A stretch of DNA of 64,000 nt, taken from the NCBI GenBank assembly GCA_001599755.1, contig BCHX01000003.1:4065289-4129288 (forward strand), given 5' to 3'. The DNA comes from Gliomastix tumulicola (taxonomy: Eukaryota; Ascomycota; Sordariomycetes; Hypocreales; Bionectriaceae). Below the pieces are notes generated by a model, which was not told where the DNA came from, did not search any database, and saw only the letters and a list, made by a program, of their open reading frames with translations. Numbering within the stretch: the stretch's first letter is position 1; each line of letters opens with the position of its first letter. The position numbers and the translations under genes were made by a program. Shown piece after piece: positions 34,182 through 46,155 of this stretch.

Positions 34182-35342
34182 ATGCACGAACACATGGGGG
34201 TCAAGCGCCCTCCAGAGCCTCCCTCGTCGTCGCCCGAATCTGGCCAGATGGATCCTCAGACTGTCGAGACCGATGACAAGCCACCGGCATCGCCAGCTGA
34301 GTTGTCGCAGACCGACTCCGAATGCGTCATCTGCACCGACGCCATCACCGATCCTTGCGAAGTCCGCCCTTGCGCCCACCGCCCCTTCGACTACCTCTGC
34401 GTCGCGACCTGGCTCTTCTCCGACCCCCGCTGCCCCGTCTGCCGCGCCGCCGTCGACTCCCTCGTCCGCGACTCGACCGGTGAGGCCCTCACGGACTTCC
34501 AAGCCCCGACCCCGACGCTGAACCTCCAGCCTCCGTCCTCCTCCTCCTCCTCCTCCTCCCCCTCCTCCTCGTCGCGCCATTATCGTCCCTGGCCGAGGGT
34601 ACCTCTCCGAAGACGCCCGCGCAGCCGATGCCGATCTCGATACGCCGCACCACCAGCGGAACCGTCCGCCGCCCTGCGCCGCCGGCAGGAAGTGTACCTC
34701 CACGGCCGGTACTCGAAGCACGTCGGCTCGAACCGCCTCTCGCGCTACCGCGAGCTCACACCCGCCCTCTTCCGCGAGGACGAGCAGCTCGTCTCCCGCG
34801 CCCGGATGTGGATACGCAGGGAACTCCAGGTCTTCTCCTTCCTCCGCCGCCCGGACGACGCCTCGGACGGGGGCGGCGACGGGGGCGGCGACGGCGATGC
34901 AAATCAGCACGCGGCGTCGCGGCGCAGACACCAGAACGCCGAGTTCCTCCTCGAGTACATCGTCGCCATCCTCAAGTCCGTGGATCTGGCGGGCAGCGCG
35001 GGCGAGGCGGAGAACATGCTGTCGGAGTTCCTGGGGCGGGACAACACGCGGTTGTTCCTGCATGAGCTGCGGGCGTGGCTGAGGAGTCCGTTTACGAAGC
35101 TCGAGGACTGGGATCGTGCGGTACAGTATGAGGTAGAGGGCCCTCGGGGGCCCTTGCGGCAGGAGGATGACCGGCGGGAGGGAGGGGCGGGACGGTCTCG
35201 AATGTCACATATGGAAGAGACCGAAAGGACAGGTTCTCGTCGCCGACGTTTCAGTGGCCATCAGGAGCGGCCTCACAAACGGAGGCGAGGCTACGATCGC
35301 TATGTGCCGTCTTCGGCTGCGGGTTCACATTCACGACGATGA
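34182..35342 (+). CDS. TOPORS-like RING-finger E3 ligase
   Basis: A single exon of 386 residues. A RING finger lies at 48-87 (CVIC, CAH, FDYLC, CPVC), with Asp70 standing where a Cys or His ligand is usual. A Ser-rich spacer follows. The block from about residue 180 (YSKHVGSNRLSRYRELTPAL, then WIRRELQVF, FLLEYIVAILKSVDL and LFLHELRAWLRSPF) matches the conserved region after the RING in metazoan TOPORS. The tail is Arg/Ser-rich, like TOPORS, and is probably nuclear. Family knowledge: TOPORS acts as a ubiquitin and SUMO ligase near transcription and DNA-repair sites. That this fungal protein does the same is inference. It diverges from SLD2 and converges with SPC34. Confidence 0.8.
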   Translation: MHEHMGVKRPPEPPSSSPESGQMDPQTVETDDKPPASPAELSQTDSECVICTDAITDPCEVRPCAHRPFDYLCVATWLFSDPRCPVCRAAVDSLVRDSTGEALTDFQAPTPTLNLQPPSSSSSSSSPSSSSRHYRPWPRVPLRRRPRSRCRSRYAAPPAEPSAALRRRQEVYLHGRYSKHVGSNRLSRYRELTPALFREDEQLVSRARMWIRRELQVFSFLRRPDDASDGGGDGGGDGDANQHAASRRRHQNAEFLLEYIVAILKSVDLAGSAGEAENMLSEFLGRDNTRLFLHELRAWLRSPFTKLEDWDRAVQYEVEGPRGPLRQEDDRREGGAGRSRMSHMEETERTGSRRRRFSGHQERPHKRRRGYDRYVPSSAAGSHSRR

Positions 35343-35582
35343 CGAGAATATTCACGATTAGGGGCGGTATGTATATTACTTGGAGGGTGCTTGGATACCA
35401 TTAGGCGTTTGAGGACTACACTTATAGATGATACCACGGGAATGATTTATGGAAGTTGGAAGGGCCCAACTATCATGCAAATACATCCAGGCAGACGGCT
35501 GATTACAGCGTCCAATTTCAAAGCGCTTTGTTCACATCTCGGTGTTCTTCTCTTATCTCAAAGACAACGCAGGGTATCGCCA

Positions 35583-36421
35583 TCACATATTCATCAACCC
35601 CCCCAAATCCTTATCCATCGCCCTCAACCGCGCCTGCAGCTCCCTCTTCTTCCTCTCCAGCTCCCTCGCATCCTCCTCCTCCCTCCTCAGATCCTCCTCC
35701 GTCCACACCCCTTCCCCTTGTGCCTCCTCATCTTCCTCCCCCTCTTCCTCCCCCTCTTCCTCCTCCTCCTCCTCCATCCAGTCTTTATTCAAACCCGCCA
35801 GTACCTCCGCCTGGCTGGCCACCCGCCCCTCGTAGTACGCCATCGTGCTCTTCCCGTTCCGGTACCGACCCCTCAGCGCCTGGATGCGCTCCCGCGCCCC
35901 CGGCAGCTCGTACACGCCGCACAGCTTCTCCGCGCCCTTGAGCAGGATCTCGACGTCGACGACGCCCGACGCATCGTTGCCCCGGCGCGTCAGCTGCTCG
36001 TGCATCTCGCCGCCGAGCACAGCCGCGACGGCCGTGTGCCGTTTCGGTCCCCGCGTCGACGGGCCCGTGGTGACTTCGCCCGAGGACACGTTGAACACCG
36101 TGCGTCGCCGGCCGCCGCCGCCGCCGGCACTCGTCTGCTCCTCGGGCTGCTGCTGCTGCTTCGGTGCCGTCGGCGGGGGTGGCGGCGGCGGGACGGAGAA
36201 GAGGGCGCGTTCGTGGGCTTCGGTGTCGCGGATGAGGGATGTGATGTCGTGGTTGGAGAGCAGGGCATTGGTGAAGATCTTGGGAGGCGGGAAGCTGTGA
36301 ACACGGTCAGTGAGGAGCCAAAAGTGAGGGGGGGGAGGGGAAATGTAGGGGCCTACGGTAATGAGTCGATGCCCTGACATGAGTAGGCAATCTGCTCGAG
36401 ATGGACCGACAGGTAGGACAT
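35583..36421 (-). CDS. SPC34: DASH complex subunit Spc34
   Basis: Two exons on the minus strand (36357-36421 and 35583-36294) give 258 residues, typical for Spc34. The N-terminus LSVHLEQIAYSCQGIDSL leads across the splice site into FPPPKIFTNALLSNHDITSL and IRDTEAHERALF, the family's most conserved block. A Pro-rich and Gly-rich linker follows, then a region with VYELPGARERIQALRGRYRN, a run of Glu (about residues 190-215, coded by CTC repeats on the plus strand), and a C-terminal coiled coil ending KDLGGLM. Family knowledge: Spc34 is one of ten subunits of the DASH/Dam1 ring that couples kinetochores to microtubule plus ends and is an Aurora B target. Identification rests on pattern recall of the N-terminal block. 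Confidence 0.85.
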
Positions 36422-37416
36422 GTTGGCGAACAGATGCTGTGGAACACGCGACCCAGCGTGTTCAGTGGCCGAGGGGCCCTCTGAGAGTCGAGAAGGCGAG
36501 GAGCAAAGCCACGAGTATGCCTGCGCAGGGTATTTCCAACAAGCTGTAACTCGTATGCAACGTGTAGATATCAAGATTATGGATGTGTAGCAGTCTCGAG
36601 ATCTCACGATGGTGGAAGTAAACAATCCGTGGTTGAAGGTGGCAGCTTATCGATAAAGTGTTAATGCCCCGCATGAGTTCGTGGTGGGGTACATGTTCAA
36701 TCCCGCAATCACTGATTGAAGCTGTGTGCGAGCTCATCTCAACACATGTACTTACCCGACCTTAGGTACGCTCCCGTCCGCATATTACTATGAAGACTTC
36801 ATAAAGAAGATCCGGCATGACATAAACAGAGCCTCCGTTACATTAGACAAGTATGCGTCCAGTCTATCTAATCTATCTGCAAGGACAAGCGAAATATATA
36901 CCAAAGCCAGACGCTGTACTTCATGCCCTCGCCAGGGATATCCACAGGGGTTTCCAAGGCGAGGCTTCTGCGATAACTCGTGCAAAATGATAAATCTATG
37001 TGGTATCGAGGTTGAGAGAGGAAAAGACCTAGGTGAACAGAAGCCAGCCCAAGGTGCCGTGACGAGGTACAAAAACTAGGGCGATGACGTTTGAACTCCG
37101 TCCCCCTCCCGCGATCGCGATTGCCGCCATATGCTATGCTTGCTGCGATACAGATTGTTGGACTTGTTGAATCCGATAGAGTGTCCTTCCCGAGCCGTAC
37201 GACGGGTTGTCCTGACTTGATCGTGTCTCCAAGTGCCGGCGTCCAAATTCCGAATCAAAGTGTCGCATCATCATGTTGGTTTCAGACAAAATATTCATGT
37301 ATCCTTCAAAGTAAATGTCGTAAAATCGTTCATCATTCGTTCAGTATCCTCGCTCCTTTTGGTCCGGAACATCGCGGATGTGTTCAGCCATGACGCCGTG
37401 TAAGTGGCCGAACGCA
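36422..37416. other. intergenic region upstream of SPC34
   Basis: About 1 kb between two genes of the same strand. Short open frames show no family features. It should hold the SPC34 promoter and the 3' untranslated region of the acidic-protein gene. Confidence 0.4.
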
Positions 37417-38601
37417 TCAACTCGAGTCGACTTCCATGATTTCCATGGTCCAATAGGGCAGCTCCCTTGCCAGGTCATCATGAAATTCGTCTTCGCTCGA
37501 GTCAGGCTCCTCCACCTCCTTGATCAGTTCCGGCGGATCGTTGAAGAGGATGCTGGTCCGGTGAAGTCGCTTCCGCATTCTCCTAGCACTTGAGCCCACC
37601 TCGTTGACGTCGAGCGGCCCGCGGTCGTCATCTGAGTCACTCAATTCCGAATAACTGCGCTTGCCCACGCTGCTGGACATGCTCACTCTTCGGAAACGGC
37701 GGAGCTCTTGCTGACGCTTGAGGAAGACCTCTTCCTCCAGGTCGACATCACCATCTCCATCGTTGTCGGAAACCTCGGCACTGCAGTTGAGGTTCTTCAT
37801 CTCTCGCACGATTTCTCTGTGTTGCAGAGAGCCGCTCCTGCTGCGCGCTTGCTCGACTTCGTAAGGCTGGATGATATCATCTGCATCCCAGTCACTATCC
37901 ATGGGATCCAGCTCCTCGAGAACCAAGAGCGTCGTGGTAGCTTCCGATATGATGATGCGAGGGGTAGTCTCATCCTCAGACTGACTGTCCCCGTCGTATT
38001 GCATGCTGTACGAGGTTTGCTGCCGTATGGGAAGCTGCTCTCCGCTACCATGTTTGCTCTCATTCTCCTCATCCTCGTCTTCCTCGTCTTCCTCCTCGTC
38101 TTCCTCCTCGTCTTCTTCATCATCTTCATCAACTTCGTCATCTTCCTCCTCCTCCTCCTCTTCTTCCTCCTCAGAATCCCCTAGCGGTGGCTGGGGATGC
38201 AGATGATGCCCAAAATACCCACGCACGTATGGCTTAGCGCTGGGGGCATTCGGCAAACTACCAAGACTGGCACTCTCAGAGGACTCATCGTCAGCAGATT
38301 CATCGACCGCGTCCGACGAGTTCTCCTCGGACGAAGATGAGCGGGGGCTCAATTGCTCCGGGCGCAGGGTGGGCTGGTAGCTGAATTGATGATTGCCAAC
38401 TGGTTTAATGTTTGGGTCATTGGCGAGCGACGCCGCAAAACTGTTAAACGGGGGTTGATGGCGGGGCTTGAGGCTGATCTTGCGTGCTAAATGGGGCGAT
38501 GTGGTTGGTGTCTCAGGTGGTGATGCCGGGTCGGCGGTGAAGATCTGGTTGTGGAGGTCTGGCGTTGATGGCCGCCGCCTCAACCGTCTACTCCTCGGCA
38601 T
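37417..38601 (-). CDS. acidic low-complexity protein of unknown function
   Basis: A single exon of 394 residues from the ATG at 38601 (MPRSRRLRRRPSTPDL). In-frame codons extend further upstream but offer no better ATG. The N-terminus is basic and Ser/Pro-rich. A run of more than 40 Glu and Asp residues lies near residues 140-185. The C-terminal third looks more conserved, with VFLKRQQELRRFRRVSMSSS, a basic RRMRKRLHRTSI patch and PYWTMEIMEVD at the end. Nuclear location is plausible from the acidic and basic stretches. No domain is recognised. Codon use and the sustained frame support a real gene; the function is unknown. Confidence 0.75.
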   Translation of the reverse strand: MPRSRRLRRRPSTPDLHNQIFTADPASPPETPTTSPHLARKISLKPRHQPPFNSFAASLANDPNIKPVGNHQFSYQPTLRPEQLSPRSSSSEENSSDAVDESADDESSESASLGSLPNAPSAKPYVRGYFGHHLHPQPPLGDSEEEEEEEEEEDDEVDEDDEEDEEEDEEEDEEDEDEENESKHGSGEQLPIRQQTSYSMQYDGDSQSEDETTPRIIISEATTTLLVLEELDPMDSDWDADDIIQPYEVEQARSRSGSLQHREIVREMKNLNCSAEVSDNDGDGDVDLEEEVFLKRQQELRRFRRVSMSSSVGKRSYSELSDSDDDRGPLDVNEVGSSARRMRKRLHRTSILFNDPPELIKEVEEPDSSEDEFHDDLARELPYWTMEIMEVDSS

Positions 38602-41600
38602 GGTTGTCTCTTTTGGTAACAAGGTGCCAAAAATATGGCGGCCAGTCCTTCGGAATTCGTCCTGCCTTGTGCGGCGTGTGTGGGCGTAGAGGAAAAGGCG
38701 TGATGCAAACGTATTATAGAGGTGAGATTGTGGCACCAGAGGCTTGTCTTGTGCGATGAGGGTTGCTGTGTCCCCTCAGGTAAAACGTATTTAGAAGTGT
38801 GATCGTCGTACAGTAACGGACTGCCGGATCACGCATTGACCGATGATAGTCGTAGTCAAGTGCTGCAACAAAACGGTTGTGCGTGTGTGGGGTAGGATTG
38901 GCAAGGACTTGTCCTATGACCAAGAGACCAGCGAGGAAAAATCACTGGCCGGAGTGAAGTGGCGGTCGTGCTAAAGAAGAGAGCAATGGGAGGACAAAAA
39001 ACGAGGGNGGGNAAAAAAAATTCGATGGCTGCAGCTGCACGCGGGGTTACGGGATTAACCCAGAGGCAAGGGATAGTGTAGGCAAGGTAGTCGGTATGCG
39101 GTATGTGTGTAATTAGGTGTCTTTGTCTGTCGGGACCTGCCAGCAGAGCATCGCAGAAAATGGATGCATGCAATGCGGTCAGACGTGGACGGGACCAAGA
39201 TCAGGGAAAGTATCGGCCTCTGACGGGACGGGGCGCCTGCAGAGTAATGAGTAATAATTGAGGAGAATGGTCGGCTGTCTCCAACCCCTTATCTTGTAGC
39301 AGGCGCAGGATAAGGAATGGGCTGTTTCTTATGATTGATAGCGGTCGTTAAGGATCCAGGATCCAGAGGAGAAACCTCCAGTACGGCGAAAGCGATGGTA
39401 GTCCGTGATCCGCGTAGAAGGGCATGATATAGTACTCGATGTTATAGGGCTTATACGGGTTGGTTTGTGGATTCGCCAATAGGCCGCCCTCGTCAACACC
39501 TTCGGGAATGATGCGCTGGTTTCCACGAGGCCAGGGTCCCGGTTCGCTCTGGGGACGAAAGAAGAACGGCTGGCGAGGGGGATTGCGAAGGGTCTGTTGC
39601 GATTGAGGAGGGGAGGCGAGGATGGAGGCTGCCGTGACCAGCAGAGCCGAGCCAAGCTGAGAAATCAATCAAGATAGCCCAGCAATCTCTGGGATCCCCT
39701 TTGGCAGACTAGTCAGTGCATGAACAGCAGAGGTAGTGCTAGGCTAGTCCCAGTCCGTCACGATGTGTGTGCGGGCGGACCAGAGTACCTCCGTCAGACG
39801 TACAAGTAGAAGGCGAGGCGAGTGAGATCGCGGGCCAGCAATTGGCGGTGGAGGGTTGGAGGGGTCTGCTGCGGCGCTCGATGAATCGTAGATGCCAGGA
39901 TCAGAGCAAGGAGATGCCTGTCTCGAATTGGGTCGGTCGTGGATAGGCCGTGGGTACAGCGGCCACAGGCGGTGGCCACACGCTGGCGAGAGACAGGGAT
40001 GATCAGATGCGAATCAACCCGAGCAGTCGACCGGAAGGTTGACCAACGGACAAGGCGATCGACCAACCAGGACAGCGGCCAGCCCTCACAGCTCGTCTCG
40101 TGAAATTGGATGTTGTTCTCGTTGATGTGTTGTCGTGACGAATCCAAACCCCCCGTACGAGAGAGAGTCTGGAGTTTGTGGAGGCAAGTGGCACTTGTCT
40201 TGTGGGAAGTGGAGCAGCAAGGGAAGTACCTGGAGGTACAGGGAAGGTACGAGCCAGGACTGGCACCTCGTAGGGAAAGTGCTGGGAAAGTGCTGGGCAA
40301 GATGCGATGGAAAGGGCCCTGATCGTACCTGCCACGTACAGGACAGCAGTGCTGGGCTGGCGGTCAGTGGCTGCCCTCGGATCTTGTGCTCTGTGCTCTG
40401 CTGAGCTGTCGGTCGGTCTGTCTGATGTGTCTGCTGGAATTGCCAAATCGGCGGACGCTGTCGGGCGCTCGGGTGTGCAAGGTACCTGGCATAAAGCAGC
40501 ACTACGGGGAGTGCTGCAAGTATCCGTGAGGCGAAGGCGGTAAGGTATTGTCGGTTGGCAGTGCGCTGTGCTATGCTTATGCAGTGCTAAGCAGTGCAAT
40601 GCGGTGCGATTCACGGTAAAACAATAGCTCGGTCGCCAAAGCGAAACACAAAGGGCATCGTTTCAAGCGCCTGGACAGCTGGCGCATGGTCTAATCTTAT
40701 AACAAATTCCATTCCATGAGACAAGCGGCCATATGTGGCTACTGGCTGTAGTCAAGCTGGCTGACATGCAACGCCCTGCAATGGCAGAACTGCCGCTGTT
40801 ATCACAGCAAAAAGCCATCTCGACTACAACCCTCCCTCCAGTTTTCGAGGCGAGTACGGTCCTGCTGGCCACTCAGGACACCTGGATAGGTACCTTCATG
40901 CCCAGCGGATATTCGTGGGTGCTCCTCCTGCTTGGGCATCAACACCTCTACCAACAGCTCCTCGTCTTCTGTGCAGCAGACCCAGAACCCACTCTATGGC
41001 GGGACACGCTGCGGTCTTTATGCAAGAGGAAAAAAAATTCAGACGGACTGATGAGGTGCCATCAAATCACGCACGAGATGCATTCTGTGTATCAACCATC
41101 ACATCATCTCTGCCTGCCTGCTGCAGGTCGTGATGGAGGTGGTGGTGAGGGTTGTGGGCGGCATCCCTCAGCTGGCCTCAGAGGATGCTCACAGCCACCC
41201 AGGGTGAGTTGGCAACTGCCGTGTCTGTCGACGACTGGACCATCGGCGTCCTTTCGACCTGAAAGGGGGGGGGGGAGGATGGTGAAAAATGATACACTGC
41301 TGCAACCATGCTGGAAGACTCAGGCTTCCACATGATTCGGTCCCTTTCCCCTATCTGCTGCAGGTGGCAAAGGCTACTGCAGACCCGGAGACTTGTCGAG
41401 ATTGCCCCCTCCCTGTGCATCATTTGCCTGCAGGATAGCAGCAATGGGACCCAAGATGGAACCCAATGATGGGCGCAGCCATCACTGATCACGAGATGCC
41501 TAACGGTCTACCGCGAAGACGGTCAGGATGCCTTGGAGCTCGATGATGCCTCTGATGAGAACGAAGATTCACGGTGATCGTAGAGCGTGTCCGGACTGCA

Positions 41601-42670
41601 TTGATGGGTGGGCTATGTGGCGAGGTTTGATTGCAACCATATAGGCCAATGGATGCCCTTCCTTTCACCGAGAACTGCCCACCATCTTTTCTGGTGCATC
41701 CCAGGACGGGTTGTATGTCGTGCGACTCTGGGATTTGCCTCACGTCTTCGGGCGTGTGCGTGCGCCTGTCTCGCTCTGCGGCTGAGTGTCCCGGCATAGC
41801 TCCCCGGCGCGACTAGATATCATTGGCGGGCGGCGCTCGAGGTGGTGGTCCTCTGAGGGAGACGGGGCCATCTCTGCCTGGAGGTGCAGCTGGTCTTTAC
41901 CCACATTGGGTTAATTTGTCGAGCGTGAATGCGTGGCAGAGTGCATCGTCTTGGCTCCGCGTTCTCATTCTTCAATCCGGAGGAGAGATGCCTCGATGTC
42001 ACATGTGCAAAAATCTTGGGGACAAGTCGGACAAAGTCACAGCGAAGCCTCTTCAGTCGCTGACTAAGTCATCAGTGGCTTGCCAGCCCAGTCGAGTCCC
42101 AGTCGAGTCGACCAGCCACCTCTAAACAGCATTGCAATAACAATGAGGTTGATGTAAATTCCGGGCCACCTTTTGACTCTTATTGTTTCTTCATCTTGTC
42201 ATGAGAAAAAAAATACAGTGGTCCGCGCTGATAGAAATTTGAAATACATGTGATTTGAGTCAGAGTCTCAATAACACTGGTAGTGCAGACAGCCTTTTGT
42301 TCCCGTCGCGCGCTAACAATCGCCTATCGCGCAAGGCGTCCGGGGATTTTCCGACCAGGCAACGCGACTCGGCGACCGTCAACCGTCAACCATCACCGTC
42401 ACACCGTCCAACCAGCGACATCCCATCGCGACAGGGCTCTTTGTAAGCAGCTCTGTATCGCTCGAACCCCGTACAGAACAGAGGAAGCGACAGGAAGCCT
42501 ACACCCCATTGCGCGACCTCCCTATCCTGTTAGCGGCCTCTCGCATTTCCCTTGTCCGACCCTCCGGCACCGTCTCGCGACCTTCCCGATCACCCGTCCG
42601 TCTGTGACACGTTCGAATATTTGGACACGTCAATCGCTCGAATACACTCTGTAGGACACCGGCTGCAAGC
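38602..42670. other. 4-kb divergent upstream region
   Basis: This separates the acidic-protein gene (-) from TAF12 (+). I find no supported gene. A minus-strand frame at 39329-39660 reads like a short secreted peptide but has no usable ATG. A plus-strand frame at 40733-41335 (about 200 codons) has no recognisable features. Two undetermined bases lie at 39008 and 39012. The right end should hold the TAF12 leader. Confidence 0.4.
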
Positions 42671-44847
42671 ATGAATACCGGACAGGGCCAGCCGCAGGGC
42701 CAGCCGCAGCCGCATGCAGGCGCAGGCATGCAGCAGCAGCGACTTCAGCAGCCACCCGGGCAGCAACAGCCACAGATGCAACAGCAGCAGGGTCTTCTCT
42801 ACCGCCCCGAGCAGATTAAGACCATGGTTGGACTTTCACCCGACGAGCGGAGCAAGTATGCCGCTGGGTTGGAGATGCTTTGGCAGAAAGTCAATACGAC
42901 ACCTGAGGGAAGCCCAGAGAATAAGGCTGCCAGGGACAAGATCAGCAATTTCTCGTCTATGCTGACGGCTAGGCTCCGGGACAGAAAACAGAAGTCAGAG
43001 GAGGCTAAAGCAGGGCAGCAGGGCCAGCCGGCGCAACAGGCTCCTCAGATGGCTCCGAAGCAAGCTGTGCCCCAGCAGCAACAGCAGCAGCAGCCGCCGC
43101 CGCCGCCGCAACAGCCGCAACAGGCAGCAGCTCAGGCGCCCGGTGGTCAGCAGCAGCCTCAGCAGGCCATGGCCAACAACGTGGGCGGTGTACCTCAGAT
43201 CGGAAATGGTGCTGCTGCTCCCCAACAAGGCGGCCAAACTCAAACCCAGCCGCCACAGACTAACAGTCTTCCAGAGAGCATTGCCGCCCACCTACGGACC
43301 ATTCAGCTGAAGACGCCACCGCAACTTGCGGATAAGCCCAACGCCGAGGTCCAGAAGTGGTTTTCTGATATGAAGACGAAATACGGGCGTGCCTTGTTCA
43401 GCCTGGAGACGAGCCGTGCTAAGGTTAAGGCCATCGACAAGCAGCTGGCTACAAGGCAACAATCAGGCAGCCCGTTCACCGAGGAAGATATGAAGAAGAT
43501 CATGGAGCAGAAGGCGTTGCACCAGAAGCAGCAGCTAGAAGCTTCTCGATGGGTTGACACCTTTCGAAGGCAGCATATTCAGGATCCCAGCGCCGCCAAC
43601 ACCAACAATGCCGCTGGCCAGAAGCCTGACGCAGCGATGCCCAATGCCGCTGCAGCACCGCAAAGCATACCACAGGGTAACAACAACGCAGCTCCGTCCG
43701 TGGCCACCAGCGCAGCTCCGGACGCTCCCAAGGTCATGCAGCAAACACCAGTGCCTCCACCCCGCGTTCCTCCGCCATCAGATAATTCTGCAAGCAATCA
43801 AGGCCCTCCGCAGCCTGCACTCAATCCTCAACCTCCAACACAACCCGTCCAAACACCCGTTCCGCCGCCTACTCAGAGACCGCTGCCGCAGCCACAGCAA
43901 GCGCCCAGCAACAACGCCCAGCAGCAGCAAGGTGCCGCAGCGCAGAATCAAGCCGCGCAAAGAGTGCAGACACCTCAGAACACTACGCCAGTCAACCCCG
44001 GAGGCCCAACTAGAGCGCTAAGTCATTCGGCAGCGATGACTCTGGCGAACCAACGCGCAGCAACAGGGAGCGCACCGCCGCAGGGCCAGCACGCCGGAAC
44101 GCCTACCACTGCTGGTCCAACAGCAGGACCCCACCCTCCCAATCAGCAGCCGCAACAGCCCCAGCACCACGGAATGCAGAACCACCAATCGCAGCAGGGC
44201 CATCCTCATGCCCATCCCCCAACGCAGCAGCAACCAATGCAGTCCAAGATGCCCATCCCCAAGGCGCTCCCCGATAAAACTACGTCTGTGCCCCAGGGAG
44301 TACTCATCGGCGGTGGTGTCAAGCCAGGCCGCCCGACCGTTTCCCAAGGGAGCGGCACCCTGGGAGGCGTCATGAACCAGCCGGCAGTCAATAGGATCCC
44401 CGCCTTCAGCAACGAAGCCGAGCATGACCACGTGCTCAGCAAGAAGAAGCTTGATGAACTCGTTCGCCAGGTCTGCGGTGGTGCTTCCGAGGGGCAAGAG
44501 GGCAACCTGCTGACTCCAGAGGTCGAAGAGGTACGTTATATGACAGAGAATGTATCTCTTGAATTGGACTGTCTACTAACCCGTCACTACAGAACGTGCT
44601 GAACATGGCCGATTCATTCGTGGACAACGTGCTGCAGGTAGCCTGCAGGAATGCCAAGGAGCGCGGCTCCAAGGTTCTCGAGATTCGCGACATTCAACTT
44701 GTCCTTGAGCGGACCTACAACATCCGCGTTCCGGGATACTCGTCTGACGAGCTCCGAACGGTCCGCAAGGTGCAGCCGTCGGCCGGATGGATCGCCAAGA
44801 TGAGCGCTGTGCAGGCCGCCAAGGTCATGCCCAGCAAGAATGAGTAG
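42671..44847 (+). CDS. TAF12: TAF12, TFIID and SAGA histone-fold subunit
   Basis: Two exons (42671-44530 and 44593-44847) give 704 residues. Most of the protein is Gln/Pro/Ala-rich and probably disordered, with a conserved segment PEQIKTMVGLSPDERSKYA near residues 46-65 and a helical stretch around 210-300 (AHLRTIQLKTPPQL). The histone fold begins just before the intron (LSKKKLDELVRQV, LTPEVEE) and continues in exon 2 (NMADSFVDNVLQVACRNAKE, then LEIRDIQLVLERTYNIRVPG). Family knowledge: TAF12 pairs with TAF4 in TFIID and with Ada1 in SAGA. The intron falls between the first two helices of the fold, phase 0. The C-terminal tail after the fold is short and basic. The long Gln-rich N-terminus is usual in filamentous fungi. 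Confidence 0.93.
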
Positions 44848-46155
44848 GGTTCCTCTGATGGACAGGGCCAGGGTGACTCAGAGTCCCAGGTCTTGTCCCT
44901 GAGGTAGTATGTTACGCGTGCATTTACATATCATGATTTCAGGTGACAATTCTGGTTCAGGGAACACGGTTTCGGTCGGGGCGTTGGTGGTTTTTCTAAT
45001 CAAGGAAGAGTCGGATAGGCTCATCCTAAAAAGCCCATTTTCTACAGGGAGTTGTGCACAAGTTTTATTTTCACAATCTGATTCAATATCGCTGCTTATG
45101 AGGTTGCGTTATACTGGAGTAGGTAGCTTTGGTGGGCAATGAGAACGTGCCCAAGATTTTAAATGGCGTTTTTGTGTTTCTTAGACAGGCACTGTGGTGA
45201 CGTGTGAACCTTGACGAGCTCACAATACAGTGAATTGTGTCTTATTTTCGAACTCAGTGAAAGCAATCGCTGTGAGTATCACGAGGGCAACGTGTCGCGT
45301 GCTCCATGTGAGGGCTAATCAGGGGTCACTTGACAGCATTCAAGCATGTTCCCCCATGCATTATGACGAGAAATGGGGTTAACAACAAGATCCGCAGATT
45401 GACACTGCACTACGTAAATCAGCTTCAACATCTTAATCGCATGCAGGCTCTTCCCAAGCCACGAATGGTGAACAGCGCCCAAAGTCCTCTACGAGTCGAT
45501 GCAGGGTAGGCCAAGAGGAATGGCAAGGTGACTGTAGCTGAGTCAGCACGTCGCAGGTAGGCACCAGCTTCGCAAACGTCACTGTTGCCCTGGTCCCCCA
45601 CCACAGGGAGGTGCGGCTGTTGCTGGAGGATGGGTACCTGGCATCCCACACAAACTCCCACCGTAACCAGGTACCCGCTCCCCCTGCCCACCTCAGGCGC
45701 TGTTAGTGCATTGTCCGAGTAAGGCAGTGGTGCTTCAACAGCTCGAACCTTCCAAGTCTTGCACCAAATCGAAGCATCTTGCCTCACCTCCCTTCACCTC
45801 GACTACCGCTGCATCCATACCGCCCTGCACTCCATTCCAGCTCTGCCCATCGCTCATCACCAATCACGCCATCCGAGATCGAGAGAGAGCCGCCTTTGTG
45901 CACCCAGAGGCCCTTTTCTTGTCTCCGGCTTGGGCTGTCTAATCCACAGCACTATCTGGACCCGCGTCCATTTGAACCCATTGCTTTCCTCGACAGCGAC
46001 ATCGCATCGGCCTCACGCCTCGACTCTGCCTTCGTTCGCAGCTTCTCGTCGACAACGAACCGCGCCTGTGACGACCGGAGCGACGAACGCCCGGATAATC
46101 TGCATCTCTTACCCGACGTAAACCGTTTCCCGCCCACCACCACAGCCTCGCCGTC
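44848..46155. other. intergenic region upstream of RPN3
   Basis: About 1.3 kb without a supported gene. From about 45770 the sequence becomes C- and T-rich, which fits an RPN3 leader. I looked for the yeast Rpn4 box (GGTGGCAAA) upstream of RPN3 and did not find it. Confidence 0.45.

Noticed and set aside
39329..39660. Minus-strand frame of about 105 codons that starts like a signal peptide
   Set aside because: No ATG is available in frame, and a splice acceptor at 39661 could not be joined to any upstream exon with a start codon. Left as unsupported.
40733..41335. Plus-strand frame of 200 codons
   Set aside because: Mixed hydrophobic and low-complexity composition, no family features, and it lies in a region without other coding signs.
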